Shown: piece after piece, positions 10,961 to 23,668 of the stretch
How the letters are laid out: each line of letters starts with the position of its first letter
How positions within the stretch are numbered: the first letter of the stretch is position 1
Assembly: GCA_003586115.2 (NCBI GenBank)
Contig: QVOM02000021.1
Location: 6,576,119-6,640,118 of the forward strand
Length of the DNA: 64,000 nucleotides
Source: Salvator merianae
Taxonomy: Eukaryota; Chordata; Lepidosauria; Squamata; Teiidae
Direction of reading: 5' to 3'
Position numbers and translations under genes: made by a program
Notes under the pieces: generated by a model
What the model was told of the DNA's origin: nothing
What the model saw: only the letters and a program-made list of their open reading frames with translations
The model's database searches: none

Positions 10961-12660
10961 TTGAGGGGAATCAAACTGACAAACTGTTTGGTTAGAATCT
11001 CCATCGGTTTAGTACCAAACCAAAGCCTCAACCTTTGTGGGGAGGGATTTGGTTTGATCTAAGACTCGACCCCCCCATTTCAGCACCCCATCCCTACACA
11101 GTACCCATCACCTGCACTAGTTGCAGCTTCTGAACAGTCTTCAGGGGCAGCCCTACATATAGTGCATTACAATAGCCTTTTATTCGATATTGAGTATTAC
11201 TTGGATTTTGTGGTTTGATCTTGTGGCAAAACAAGCACCCTTCATTTCCCTACTTTTTTAACAATAAAAACTCTATAAAACAGAAAAGATGGAGTAAGAG
11301 TAGAGCTAAGGCCTTTGACCTAGTTAATATTATCTTATGGTTCCTTTGAAATGCTGTAAACCTTGCTGAAGAGTCTCTGCTTAGCTGCAACCAGAATGTT
11401 TATGTTATGTTATGCACAGCCTTCAAAGACTTATCGTAACTTGGGATGATTCACTTTGCTTTCTCTCCTGCAAGGGACATAACGTACTGTGACTTTTGTC
11501 AGCTATTGACAAGTTCAGCTTATTGCATTTTGTCTGTCATGGAAACACTACCATCTACATGTCTTTAGGGTGCTTAAGGTATTTAAATATATAATATTCT
11601 CTGCTCTGTAGAACTCTCTGTTAAGCTGAATATAATAAACAGTATCTGTTAGCCTACCTGGTTTTGCACTCTAGTCTTTGTGGGAGCCGATGTATTAAGC
11701 TCAACAGGTAGTATAGAAAAGCAAAGATACAACTATTGTTATTAGATGCCAGATTCACCACAAGCACCAGATCATTGGGTGATGTGCAGTGCCTGTAAGA
11801 TTTCCTTTTATTGGATTATAATTATCCTCTTTCAGAGTGAACAACTGCCATTTTGGCTATGGATCATGGGAACCACGTCAAAAAAAGAAACTTTTCCAAA
11901 TGCCGGTAGTGGGTTGTGAACAGGCAACTGTCTAGTGTAAAAAGGTTCCCAAAATGTGAAAAAAAACCCAACCCTAGATTATTTAGCTGCCTGTAGCAAT
12001 GTTAGACTCTAAATGTGTTTTTATTAGATTAAGTAGTGTAATATTAACAAATGAGGCTCCCAACAGCTGCTAACAAAAATCATCTTAACAGATGATAATG
12101 GACTCCTTTCCAATTTGCCTAAGGATATGGCTAACGTGAATGGTCATTATTTTATTATTATGAAGCGGCTTTCAGTTTTCCTTGTGTTTGGGGAAAAATG
12201 GAATTCATTATTTTAGAATTTAGGCAGAGTTTTAAAAAAGAAAAATAAACTTGAAAAGAACCAATTCTTTTTAGGTCCGTAGGAGCAGCTCCTTACATTG
12301 AAGATCAGACTTCAGCAACATCTACTGCTCTCCTGCCTGCCTTCATAACTAACATGAACCAGATCCTGTTATGACAAGATCAATATACAAAGGAAACATG
12401 TACTATAAGCAAAGTGCTCTTCTCCCTGTGGATTAAGAATGGTACTAGGTTTGTAGCCTTATTTTTAATATGGTGGTGTGCCTTCTGCATTGCCCCCATG
12501 CCCCCACCCATCTACCCTGCAGCCGAGGTGTCCCCAGCTAAGACCTTGATACCCAGAGGCAGGCCCCACCTGTCAAGATTGCAGCTAGGGAATCATCAGT
12601 TGTGATCTAAATGGATAGAAGGGCATCAAACATGGGAAATAGGAGACAGGTAAGACCCCA
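10961..12660. other. Intergenic, no gene recognised
   Basis: About 10970-11097 is a decayed segment with TTTGGTT-type words ending CCATCCCTA, perhaps related to the AGGGATGTGC element ends. The remaining sequence to 12660 contains no recognisable gene or repeat. The TAAT-rich part 12000-12200 looks unique. Confidence 0.35.
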
Positions 12661-12662
12661 TG

Positions 12663-12699
12663 AGCAGTGGCAGCAGTGGCAGCAGTGGCAGCAGTGGCA
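12663..12699. repeat. Short tandem repeat, 9-bp unit GCAGTGGCA
   Basis: About four perfect repeats of a CAG/TGG-rich nonamer. Confidence 0.85.
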
Positions 12700-12860
12700 T
12701 GACAACAGCCAGGCCACTACTGCAAATGGAAAGTGGAGGGAAGAGCTCTGAGGGTCTCCTTACTCCACACTGGCACTGAAGCACTGTGCAAACACTTATG
12801 CTGGTATGGCCATGTGGATACTGAATGCATCCTGTGCATTAAATGTGCCATAAGAAACAG

Positions 12861-14060
12861 GGGCCGCGTTCCGACAGCGTAAATTTAATCCGTATCGGAA
12901 GAGTACAAGGACTGAATTCGTCTTCTGGTCGTTCCCACAGTTACAGTTTAACACAGACTCAATTCATACCTGCTCGTTCCCACACTGATCTTTCCCGTGC
13001 TTGGCACGGAAAAACAGTACCTTTTCTGCCTCCACCCCTTGCCAAATTCCCCTCCCCATGCAGTCAGTGATTGGCTGCAGTCCCAACGTTCAAATCTTGA
13101 CGTCACAGGGGCGGGAAAGTCAAGCTCTGCTCTCCGTATGTCCCCACTGCTGCCTCAAAACATGGATTCACTTGGCAGCGTTACTAGTCATTCGCCATTT
13201 GTTCCTTCTCCCCACTACGGCCTCTATCTACACAAGCAGAACTTTAAAACTATGTTCCGCAAGCTTTTTAAAGGGCTTTTTAAAGGGCTGATGGCGATTT
13301 CTGCTCCCTTGCAAGTGCACTTTTGCACAGTTGTGCAATTTAAAAGTAGCGCAAAAGCAGGGAGAGATCCGTGACGAAGGGGAAAAGTGGGGAGGGAACG
13401 TGGGGGGGGCTCTACTATCTTGACAGTGCTGTTCATCGCCAGCAAATGGACTCTGCCTCATCTTCCCCCGAGACATCCGCAGCGGCATGTGTCCCTGCTG
13501 TGTAGCTCTGTGCTGACGAGGGCAAAACTCATCTTGAGTGGGTTCTTTGTTGGGGCAAGAGGACTGCAACCCCAAACAGGCGCAGTTTATTTTTTGGTTT
13601 AAAGAGCAGATGGAAGTGGAGGAAGCCTTTAATTTCTTCCTGGCAGTGTCGAATGGGGGATAAAGAAAGAGAAAGGACCGCAGTTTAGCAAAGTAAAAAG
13701 GAGGATGGTTTCTTTTCTCCTGGCAGCGACGGAAGGGGGGATAATGGAGGCAGAGGAAACTACTGCGCTTCCTGCCCACCCACAAAGTCTGTCATTGGAC
13801 GGTACAAAATGGGGATCCCTCCCTCTGCACGCCCCCCAAAAAAGTACGATCCCTCCCAAATAGTCTCTTTCCCTGTTCCCACATCGCAAAGTAAAGCGCG
13901 CTAACGATCTGGAACGGCTTGAGACTTCATTAAATCCGAATACAAAGTCCGGATTTCGCCGATATAGTCCAGAAAAACTACAGAAAGGCAAGATCATGTC
14001 GGGACAGCGGGAACTGAAGACGGCCTGTAAACTGATTAAATGCTGTGTCAGAACGTGGCC
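12861..14060. mobile_element. 1.2-kb DNA transposon copy A, carries a CRE palindrome
   Basis: The left end reads GGGCCGCGTTCCGACA, then TTTAATC; the right end is a diverged inverted copy (GTCAGAACGTGGCC after GATTAAAT). Related copies lie at 18592-19925 (reverse), about 49236-50485 and 50486-51684. The reverse-strand frames at 13228-13785 and 13629-13997 match no known protein and are not kept in the other copies. TGACGTCA occurs at 13098-13105. Confidence 0.72.
13098..13105. promoter_or_regulatory. Perfect CRE palindrome TGACGTCA inside a transposon
   Basis: This full 8-bp cAMP-response element lies in copy A of the 1.2-kb element. It is also intact at 50726-50733 in copy C but mutated to TGACTTCA in copy B. 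Whether it acts on any gene is unknown. Confidence 0.45.
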
Positions 14061-15058
14061 TTAGTCATATTGACTTTGCCCTCTTATGGCATAAAGACAT
14101 TGCATACGCCTGCCTGCAAGTCTGGATGTCGTGCTAGCTCCTGGTCAGCACTACCCACCATGAATCACTTCCTAAGCAGCTGACTAAGGCCTGAGGGTAT
14201 AAAAATCAACAGGCAAAACTTGAATCAGGTTTAGGAGTGGTGTATGTCTGGACACAAGCCTACCCAATGTAGGATATATCAGCTGTTAAGTCTTGTAATG
14301 TTATTCTTCAGGTCTAGGTACTGAATTCAGCTTTACTGCTCTTCAGGAGGCTGATCTTGGCTCTAAAGTTACGCTGTGTTCAACATTCAGTGTGCTAGGG
14401 ATGTGCAAAGCATTTCACCATTGAAACGATCTATTTCAAGTATTTTGAACTTAAAATAAAACAGCCCTTAAAATAAGGACTAATTTCAAGTTGAAACAAA
14501 CAGTCCGATTCATGACATTGAACACCATTTTGAAGGTATTCTTTCCTCTTTCTTATCAGCCAGGGGAATTTTTTTTTTAACAAAAACAACCTGCTAAGTG
14601 CTACACAGCACACATCATCAATTCCACTGTGGTGTCCCCTAGAGTTTAGAGTTTCCCCATTGTTCCCCACAGCTGGAACATTTAAATCAGTTCAAGGGCT
14701 GTATAGTCATTTCAGCTATTTTGCCTTTCTTTTATTTTTTGAAATGAAAGCAAAATACAAAAAGCAATTTGCGGACATCCTTAGCCTGTCCAATTCCCTT
14801 AAACAGCTCAGTTATTAACTTAATTCTTTGGCCCCATCCAGACAGGTGGCAACCCCATCATAGCTACACTATATCCCCCCTAAAACGCATGCTATCCTAT
14901 TTCAGGAAAACCTAACTCTCATGGCAGGTTTTCCCAAACTAGTGCTATCACTTACCTTGTAAATGGATGTTTTGCAATACAATGTGGATGCGTAGTTCAA
15001 GAGATGATCCTGCTACAATCTGAATCCTTGACAAGCTATAAATCAGTCTGTTGGGTCT
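14061..15058. other. Intergenic with decayed transposon ends
   Basis: At 14397 an AGGGATGTGCAAAG end resembles the 10-bp-duplication family, but no matching right end was found. 14830-14950 holds CCCCATCCAGACAGG and GGTTTTCCC words like those of the 35100/60233 family. No gene. Confidence 0.35.
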
Positions 15059-15061
15059 TAA

Positions 15062-15603
15062 GGGCCTTTTCACACTGACCAGCCTAGAATGGTATAACAA
15101 TACCATTCTAGGCTGGAAAAGACCCAGTGGCACAGTGGCCATTCACACTGCGAGTGTGGGAACAGCGGCCACTGGCATGGTGATAGGGCCTGCCCTGAAC
15201 GGGCCACTCACACTGTGACTGCTAAAACAGCCCTGTACCAGGCAACCAGCACTTGCAATGCGAATGGCCTGTCCAGGGCAGGCCCGATCACCACGACAGT
15301 AGCCATGGCAGCATCTGGCCATTGCCATGGCAATTGGGATGCAGCAGACAACTGTGCAGCTGCACTGCACTGCACTCCACTGCCAACTTGCAGTGTTCGC
15401 ACCTGGAAAAGGGTGCAAAATACTGTTGACCAGAAGCCATCCAGCTGCTCCCAGTCAAGCTGAGGACAACATTTTAGTTGCCCACAGCTAGTAGCATCCA
15501 GGAATGGCTGTAGACGCTCCCAGACACTGTGGTGGAAGGCCATGTGATCATACCTACCCAGTGAACATCTGCCAACTCACTAATAGTTAAGTGCAAACGG
15601 GCC
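15062..15603. mobile_element. Multi-hairpin DNA transposon, copy 2, with TAA target duplication
   Basis: The 542-bp element starts GGGCCTTTTCACACT and ends AAGTGCAAACGGGCC, flanked by TAA (15059-15061 and 15604-15606). The left hairpin pairs AGCCTAGAATGGTAT (15081-15095) with 15100-15114 around the loop AACA. Compared with copy 1 it carries matched T-to-A and A-to-T changes in the two arms. Confidence 0.75.
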
Positions 15604-15606
15604 TAA

Positions 15607-17385
15607 GACTGAGCACAACCTTTTTCCTCCTCTGGTTGTTTGCGAATTTTAACTACAGTAAATGTGCATTATGAATCAAGATTTCAGAACAAGCGAGTCT
15701 CTTTTAGCTTTAGGATGTTATCTGTTGAATAGGAATGATTTGAGGGAAACAAAATAAGGACAAAAAAATGATGAATTTGATGAACAAAGAAGCACAAAAT
15801 GATGCTTAAATTTATAAGAAATATTACTGATATATTCTTGCGTACTAGTTCACAGATGGCAATTTTTTGGTGATTGTATATAATGAAGTATTGTACTGAA
15901 CACTTGAAGGCATGCTTTTGCTGTATTAGCAATGTTCCCATTCATTTTAATTGAAGGAAGGGATACATGCTGAAGTACATAACAAAGCTTGTTTTTCTCT
16001 TCCTTTTCTCAGCTTCTGATGGGGATGGCTTCTTATTATTCTTTGCTATTGTGTTTAATTTGTTCAAATTAAAGATGGATCCACATGTAATAAAAACAGA
16101 GTTTTGCTGCTTCTTTCCTGCTCTCAGAACACAATGTACAGTGCCATTAGTAAACCCAACCCAAGCTGCAAGCTGCCACTTAATGAACAGGTTTTTTACT
16201 GTCTTTTTAACTTACTTCCTTCATAGGGATGTGCACGAACAGGTTCAATTTGACCTGGACTGAACCAACTCCATCTCAGGAAGTTTGGCTTGACTCATTA
16301 AAAAACCTGAACCCACCAACTGGTTTGTGTTTAGCTCATCGAACTACAACTAACACCCACGGTCTCCCCACTTCTCCCCCCTATTACCTGCTGCCCTGGA
16401 CTGAGCTGGGCCACTGCGATCAGCCATGTGATTATTCCAAATGCCAGTCAGTGAGTGTCGCCTTGGTTAGGCCTTCCATAGTGGGAGTCCTTCCAGTACA
16501 CCAAGGGCATGGGTATACATGCTCCCATTTCCTGGCAGACCTCACAACTAGTAGATGAGGCACAGGTACGAGTGGGGGAAGCCATGGGCATTAGGAGAGA
16601 AGGGGAAGGCTGCAGGCATGAGGGGAAATTGAGCTGAATGAATTGCTCACCTCACCATCATCCCAGCGTGGTTCACTATCGAACCAAATGCCAAAATTTA
16701 AGTGGGGTTTGGTTTGATAGCAAGCTTCCCAAAGCTGGGTTGTTTGCAACAAAGTGGTTAACTCAAACATGGTTTGACACGTCTCCATTTTTTTCAATAG
16801 TTTTAAAATATTTTTTCCTGGTGAAGTAGTTTCAGCAGCAAAGTGAATAAAGCAATGATCTGCATGCATTTGCACCCTATCCTGTTGGTGAGTTAGCACC
16901 AGAAATCCCTGCCTACTTGTCTCACTGGGCAGGGTTGGGATGGATACAGATTGCTGCCACTATCAGAACCCAATTATGCCCAAATTATTTGAGGGGAAAA
17001 AAATACTGTCTGCTTAGAGTTCTTAGTCTCCTCAAGAGCAAGTAACTTCAGATAAAAGCAACCTTGAAGAGGGGAGAAACACCAATCAGAAAAATGCAGC
17101 ACAATATATTTGCTGCAAAAATTCTCCTCTCCTCTGGTTTCCTATTCTTCTGGAGATGCCCACCTTCCATGATTGCTGCTTTCTCCTCCATGAGTGAGCT
17201 GCCACTTATCTGAAGTTTCTTGCTCCTGAAAAGACAAGTAACGTTAAACTGGCATTTTTTTTTCTTCCTGCCCCAGCATATTGAAAGTTATGCAGTGTGT
17301 AAGTCCTGGAGTTTCTATGTGAGACTTCTTCTTGCAAAGGCAAACAAGCTTTGATACCCTTCAGAAGTCATAGTGTTGGTCATGT
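15607..17385. other. Intergenic; one AGGGATGTGCACGAA transposon end
   Basis: 15610-16220 shows no recognisable gene or repeat. At 16225, AGGGATGTGCACGAACAGG matches the ends of the 10-bp-duplication family and is followed to about 16760 by GGTTTGGTT/CCAAAC-rich sequence like that at 20165-20290. The opposite end was not found. 16900-17385 is undiagnosed. Confidence 0.4.
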
Positions 17386-17389
17386 TTGT

Positions 17390-18060
17390 GACTCCATCAG
17401 CAGCAGTACATTCTTCTAGGTCTGTGAGGTTGCACCACTTGAATGCATCCTTCACCCCATCACCCCTGCAGTGAGGAACTGACACTGTAAGCCCATGACT
17501 GTGGACTCACTACAGCAGAGACCAGGTTGATATGGGTTGGGCCATTTACATGCTGAGACAGCCCCATGGTTTTCATGGAGGCCATGAAGTCCTGAGCTGG
17601 CCAGCTAGAGACATCCTTGGCATGGAAATTGATACCACCCAGTGCCACTGTGCAGAGGGCCTCCAACACCACCTCTGAGACAACATCCGCCTACTTAGAC
17701 AGAGAAATGTCTGGTGAACTTTGCACCAGCAGCAACCTCCTTATATCTCTCTGACCCAACACCAGACTCAAACCCAGTCACAGACTGAATAGGATGCCTA
17801 GTGAGAAAGAGAGATTGTTTATGGACTATGGTGATTCCCCCACTCTCCCCTACAAATCTAGACTGGTGCTACCACAGGTAGTCTGGGGGGAAAAAATCTG
17901 AGTAAGCACCTGCCCTCTCAGCTGACCTATCCAGGTCTCTGTGATACACAACAGGTCAGCCCTTTCATCCATAATGATGTCATGGATGAATAATGACTTA
18001 CTTTAGACTGGGATGGCATTCAGCAAGAGTGCTACCCACCAGCAGAGAGGCTGACAAGCA
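17390..18060 (-). mobile_element. L2-type LINE endonuclease remnant
   Basis: The minus-strand translation contains ADLLCITETWIGQ (near 17930-17970), INFHAKDVSSWPAQDFM and GLSQHVNGPTHI (17530-17640). These are motifs of the L2/CR1 endonuclease domain, in shifting frames and with stops. Confidence 0.72.
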
Positions 18061-18591
18061 TCCCAATATTTATTTATTCATTTATAATTTATATTTCTGT
18101 CCTTCCCAGTGTGCATCATGTGAAATGCACACATACCAGCTGGGCCCAAAATGAACCCTTCTACTCCTGATCCTAGCAATGTGATTGTAGGCATGCTTGG
18201 ATAGTCCAGTGTGTACACAGCTCCAGTTTCAGTTTGACTTCTTGACTACAGCTTGTGCTGATTAGGAACCACATTTAATTCAAAAATGACGCTGCTGCTG
18301 TTTTTAGCCCCACTTGCTATCACACAAGTGATACCTTCAGCTGAAAAGCTTTCTGATTAGCACTTGTGATTGTTCCCTTAGGATTTCCCCTGCCTTTTCT
18401 TTTTCTTAGCCGATAAAAGCTTGATAGCACTCTTTACTGTCCAAACCATTAGCACTTTCCAATACGGACAGCTTATAGCTGGTAAAACTCATGGCATTTT
18501 GAAATATAGCTCTTGAGAAATAAAGGCAAAGAACAAAGCTGTAGCACCTCTTGGATAATAGCGCTGTTTTGGAGAAAAATAAAATACGTTT

Positions 18592-19925
18592 GGGCATGTT
18601 CCGACCCAGCATTTAATCAGTTTAAAAGCCGTCTTCAGTTCCCGCTGGCCCAACATGATTTTGCCTTTCTGTAGTTTTTCTGGACTAAATTGCCAAAATC
18701 CAGACTACTTTGCATTCGGATTTAATGAATTCTCAACCCATTTCAGATCACTAGCCCATTTTACTTTACAATATGGGAACACGGAAGGAGACTATTTGGG
18801 AGGGACTGTACTTTTGGGGGAACATGTAGAGGAAGGGCTCCCCATTTCTTGCAGTCCAGTGATGAACTTTGTTGTGAACACTGTAGTCGGGATGGCGGGG
18901 AGCACAGTACTTCCTTCCACCTCCTTTATCCCTCCTTCCCCCACTGCCAAGAGAAAAGAAAGCTGTTCTCCATTTTCCTTTGCCAATCTGTGGTCCTTCC
19001 TCCTCCTTTATCCCCCATTCAGCATTGCCAGGTAGAAATTAAAGACTTCCTCCACTTCTGTCTGCTGACAAAATAGAGCTCCTTCTAGGTTTACAGAATT
19101 TTGTGCAAAACCACCACAACACTACAGCAAACTTCAGATAGCGACACAGTTTGCTGTGGCCTCCACACTAGGGAAGGAGCGTACCACAGCCAGACGGCCA
19201 GCTGGAGAAAACAGTGGGCTGGGGTGGAGAAGGCAGCTCCAAAATGCATTCCTTCCTCCTGGTTTCTCCCCCTTCTCCCACAGTCTGGGGACCCTTTCCC
19301 TCACTTTTATATAAAAACCCAGCAGCATACATGTCACTGTGGATGCCTCAGAGGGAGGTGAGGTGGAGTCCATTTGTTGGCCATGAACTTCACTATCGCA
19401 GTAATGGACCTCCACACATATTCTCCCCTCTTCACAGACCTCTCCCTGCTTTTACACTACTTTTAAATTGCGCAATTGCGCAAAAGTGCAATTGCAAAGG
19501 AGCAGAAATTGCGATCTGACCTTTAAGAAGCTTTACTTTGTGGTAGAAGTGGAACTGAAGTTCTGTTTGGATAGATACAGGCTGGAAGGGGAGAAGGATT
19601 GCAGCGAATGACCAGTAATGCCACCAAGGGGATCCACATTCTGAGATGGCAGCAGGAAAATACAGGGAGTGGAATTTGACTTTGCCGCCCCTGTGAATAT
19701 TGAGACTGCAGCTAATCACTAACTGCAAAGGGACAGGAATTTGGAGAGGGGTGGAGGCAGAAAGGGTAAGGTTTCCCCATGCTAAGCACAGGAAAAATGA
19801 GATATGAGAACAAGCAAGTCCAAACTGAGTCTGTGTTATAATGCAAATGTGGGAACAACCGGAACACGTACTCAGTCCGCATGCTCCTCCAATACAGATT
19901 AAATTTACAATGTAGGACCGTGCCC
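18592..19925. mobile_element. 1.2-kb DNA transposon copy D, reverse orientation
   Basis: Starting GGGCATGTTCCGAC and GCATTTAATCAG and ending TTAAATTTACAATGTAGG then CGTGCCC, this is the reverse complement of copy A (12861-14060) with many substitutions. Copy A's CRE has decayed here. No gene. Confidence 0.68.
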
Positions 19926-19970
19926 TTATTATTATTTGTGCATTGTGTGAGCCACCATTAAAAAACAGCA

Positions 19971-20027
19971 GAAGGAAGGAAGGAAGGAAGGAAGGAAGGA
20001 AGGAAGGAAGGAAGGAAGGAAGGAAGG
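19971..20027. repeat. (GAAG)n microsatellite
   Basis: About 14 uninterrupted tetranucleotide units. Confidence 0.98.
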
Positions 20028-20355
20028 CTGACTATTCAGCTTGGTTAACAATGGTCAGCAAATTGAGAGGTTCTGTGAAAACCATTCAAGATCAAAGGAA
20101 AAAAGCCATTTTTAAGGGCAATGGCTATCAAGCCCAAGCCAGTTCCAATCTAACCAGGTAGTTCAACCTGTCCAAACCAACACTTCCTGGTTTGATTCAC
20201 ACAGGAGATGGTTTGGTTTGAGTCACATTGGGTCAAATTGTTTGGTTCAATTTGAACGAAATCAAATCCAAACCAGTTCAGCAAGGCTCTAGAAGGACCC
20301 ATGGAGATGGTCTGCCTTTGTAGACTTAAGGAATCTGAAGGATTCTTGAATGCTC

Positions 20356-20367
20356 GGGGGGGGGGGG
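20356..20367. repeat. Poly-G run of 12
   Basis: An uninterrupted run of 12 G between TGCTC and CGGTCTGG; its length is prone to sequencing error. Confidence 0.85.
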
Positions 20368-20569
20368 CGGTCTGGTTCACATGGCTGGTGCTTCTGTCAA
20401 GTGACTAGAACTATTGACACTATCACTCTTGGCGATCCTGCAGAGTGCATAAGATACCTTAGCATAGCAAGGAGCTTCGTGTAATGAAGTGGTAAGTGCT
20501 GTAAATCCCAGTGTGAATCTGACTGAATACTGGTAAAAGCACGCTATCATACTTAGCATGTAGCAGTGG

Positions 20570-21320
20570 CAGCAGCAAGGAAGGCTTGCTTCTTTGCCTC
20601 AGCTGTCCAGCAGAGCTGTTCCAGGTGGTTAAAGGGCTACTGTCATCTGGCTGTAAGGATCTATCCATGCCACCTTCAAAACCTTGCTGTGGTGAATTTG
20701 CAAGGCACTTTTGGGAATATTGGAACTGCTTCTTTCCTTTTTTTTGAAGACAGTCTGGAAGCTGGAGCTAATGCAGAATGTAGCAGCTTGACTATTGATG
20801 GGAATTTCTGGCCAGAAGCACATCACGCCAATCTTGAAAGATCTGCACTGGTCACCTATTCACTACTGAACCCAATTCAAGGTGCTGTTATTAACATTTA
20901 AAGCCCTAAATGTCTTGTGCTCTGGCTATCTAAAGAAGTGCCTTTTCCTATATAAATCTGCCCAAGTTTTGAGATTGCAAGGAGAGGGCCTTTCCTGTAG
21001 TCCTGCCTTCCTCAGAAGTACAAGCAGTGGTGACATGTAAAAGGTTCTTTTCTGTGGTGGCCCCCAGACTCTGGAATAGCCTCCCTCTGGAGGTTCACCA
21101 GGAGCCTATATTACATGGTTTTCAATACCTGGCTAAAATATACCTCTTTGATGTGTAGCTTCCTTTGAGTGTTGCTCTGCCAGAAAGGGAGAGAGGAAGG
21201 AAGGGTTATATTTTAAATATCTTTTAAGTTGTTCTGTGTATTTTATATTTTATGGTTGTGACCCACCCCTGGACCTTTAGGTAAAGGGTGAGAAATAAAG
21301 TCTTAAATAATTAAAATTGG
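20570..21320 (+). mobile_element. L2-family LINE 3' end
   Basis: The degraded frame includes a phrase like MQNVAA..LTIDGN, then TFKALNVLCSGYL and the FCGGPQTLE segment. The tail is GTGACCCACCCCTGGACC and an AATAAAGTCTTAAATAAT-like end. This is typical of the L2 C-terminus and 3' UTR. Confidence 0.75.
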
Positions 21321-22560
21321 GACTGGTGGGGTGGAGAATAAGACAGCTAAAAGGAAAGAATACTGGGGTTAGAATAGATAGTGGTAGATATTCTTAAGGC
21401 TGAAATTCTATGCAAACTCACAAGAAAATTGACCTCTTTTAACATAATGGCTTATGTACAGATTAGTTAACCCTGAACTGAAACCTGTGGGAAGGAGAAA
21501 GGAGAATGCACTAAACTTCTGAGCTGCTGGTTATGGTTGTGTTCTATCCTTTTTGTCTCTATGGTGGCATAGGACCAAATCAGACATTCCAGTAATGGGG
21601 AAAAAACTGTGTAGATTGATTGCAGATATGCTGCAAACTGATTTGAAGCAAGAAAATCCAAATTTCATATTAGCATCCTTCAACAATCCCAACTACAAGA
21701 GAAGAGCCAATTTTGTACTTTGTATGACGAATCAGTATGACTCATAGTGGTGCAAGACTTAAAAAACTTCATTAATGTAAACGTGTAAGCCAAGAAATGT
21801 ATCATTTGGCTTGAAACACACACAGAGAGAAAAGTAGAAAGCTATGCAGGCATCAATAGAAGGCAAAGACAACAGACAAAGTGGCTGTATGGGATCCAAA
21901 AGACTAATTGTCTCTCCTAAAACATAAACTGTGCTTAACACAGTTTGGTTATATGAACTTCCCCTTGTAAAATACGAACCACGCTAAACACAAGCTGTTA
22001 TAAAAGTAACTATTGCTAATGGAATCCTAGAAGTTCGGGGAAGCCAGCAACTGCACATCTTTCCCAATACATCTTGAATTGTTTCTACACTTGCGGGAAT
22101 TGGACCACGCCAGCTGGAACTGCTTCAGCTGGATCAGATTTCATGCTGGAACAGTCCTGCAGTCCCAGAACAAAGCGTCCACACTTGATCAGCCTGTTCT
22201 GGGGTGATCCAGGAAATTACAGCCCAGACAGCTTAACATCAGTTCCAGGTAATGTGATGCACACCATCATTAAAGATCTTTTCTGCTCACATAGCCCACT
22301 ATCCCAGAACAAAGCAGGATGTTCCATTCCAGGATAGGCAACCTGTCCCACAGTGGAACAGGTTAACATAGGAGCAGGAAAAGGACCTTACACACTTTGG
22401 GTTCAGCCCTCGAAGTCAGTATCCAGACTTCAAAGGCGGATACTTTAAAGTTTCTGGCCAGGCCCTTTTTGGCATGCACCAACTTCCAGTGCTGCTTCCT
22501 GGTGCACTGCAGAAAAGGCCCACGCCCCCATATGCTCACTAGATCAGTTGTAGACCTCGC
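21321..22560. other. Intergenic, no gene recognised
   Basis: 21320-22030 shows nothing recognisable. 22085-22345 contains inverted CCAGCTGGAACTGCT/GGATCA-type words and may be a decayed small transposon. 22380-22540 ends in TGCACTGCAGAAAAGGCCC, which resembles the ends of the GGGCC element group. Confidence 0.35.
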
Positions 22561-22742
22561 TGGCCCTTTCTGCACTTGGACTTATTCCAGATTATATCTC
22601 AGAATAGGGACCTGCCATCTGCATGCTAGTGCAGACTATGGTAGACCCTGGGCAAGACCTTTCATAGTTTGCACTAGCATGTGAATAGCAGGTCCCTATT
22701 CTGAGATATAATCCACAATAAGGTCAACTGCAGAAAGGGCCA
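22561..22742. mobile_element. Foldback element, about 182 bp
   Basis: The two halves are inverted copies: TGGCCCTTTCTGCA pairs with TGCAGAAAGGGCCA, and ATATCTCAGAATAGGGACCT pairs with AGGTCCCTATTCTGAGATAT. No target duplication was seen. Single arms of the same family occur near 7600 and 48500. Confidence 0.8.
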
Positions 22743-22924
22743 TTGTCAAAGCCTATTGTTAGACAGGGATAGGGCACCATTTTGGCATCCTATTCCAATT
22801 TCTTGCTTCATTCAGTGCAGACAAAATATACTAGTAGGGGGCAGGGCCTGCTCTGTCTCATATTAGCATGCAGAAGGCAGGCAAATGGATCCCTTCATAG
22901 TAGGCTCTATAGAGCTCTGTAACC

Positions 22925-23668
22925 AAAAAAGCAAATTCAGTGCTTGGGGTAATAAATAAGCAAATAGAAAATAAGTTAGCAAGCATCATTGTGTCTCTTT
23001 ATAAATCTATGGTGAGACCACATTTGGAAGATTGTGTACAATTCTGGTCCCCACATGTCCAAAAGGATTTTGTAGAACTTGAAAAAGGGCAGAAAAGGGC
23101 AACCAGAATGATCAAGGGGCTGGAACACCTTCCTTTATGAAATAAGACTATAACGTTTAGACCTCTTCAGCCTTGAAAGACAACGTTGAAGAGATGATTT
23201 GATTGAAACTTATTAAATCATGCTTGGTATGGAAAATGTGGGTTAAGATTTTTTTTTTTTGCTTCATCACCCACCACTAGAACCAGGGGGCACTCTATGA
23301 AGCTAATGGACAGGAGAGTTAGGACCGACAAGTGGAAATAGTTTTTCACCCAGTGGGTTATCTGTCTATGGAATTTACTACCAGAGAGGTGGTAATGGCT
23401 ACTAGCCTGGATGACTTTAAGAAGGGGTTGGACGAATTCATGGAAGACAAGTGTATCGGTAGATACTAGAATGGATGCTTCCAGGTTGGTGAGACAGGCA
23501 GGATGCCTCTGAAGGTCATTTGCAGGGTTCAGGAGCAAGTGAAGATTTTTCTTCCTCTTTTGCTTGAGATGCCCAGAAGCAACTGGTGGGCCACTGTGTG
23601 AGACACGATGCTATACTAGATGGGCTGTGGCCAAATCTGGCATGGCTTCTCTTATGTTCTTAAGAAAT
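22925..23668 (+). mobile_element. CR1 LINE 3' fragment
   Basis: The frame at 22940-23140 reads SMVRPHLEDCVQFWSPH and QKRATRMIKGLEHLP, diagnostic of the CR1 reverse transcriptase C-terminal region. It is followed by the standard 3' end (ACTGTGTGAGACA, TGGGCTGTGGCC) and TCTTATGTTCTTAAG at 23651-23665. Confidence 0.88.

Noticed and set aside
11390..11706. Possible solo LTR with AATAAA-like signal and TG...CA ends
   Set aside because: No flanking duplication, second LTR or primer-binding site could be found, so the resemblance is too weak.
13228..13785. 185-residue reverse-strand open frame, plus 122-residue frame at 13629-13997
   Set aside because: They lie wholly inside transposon copy A, resemble no known protein, and are not kept open in the other copies of the element.
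19943..20161. Open frame with repeated KEGR units
   Set aside because: It is a translation of the GAAG microsatellite.
22940..23140. Reverse-transcriptase-like open frame as a possible gene
   Set aside because: It is the C-terminal piece of a CR1 LINE, flanked by its standard 3' end, and not a host gene.
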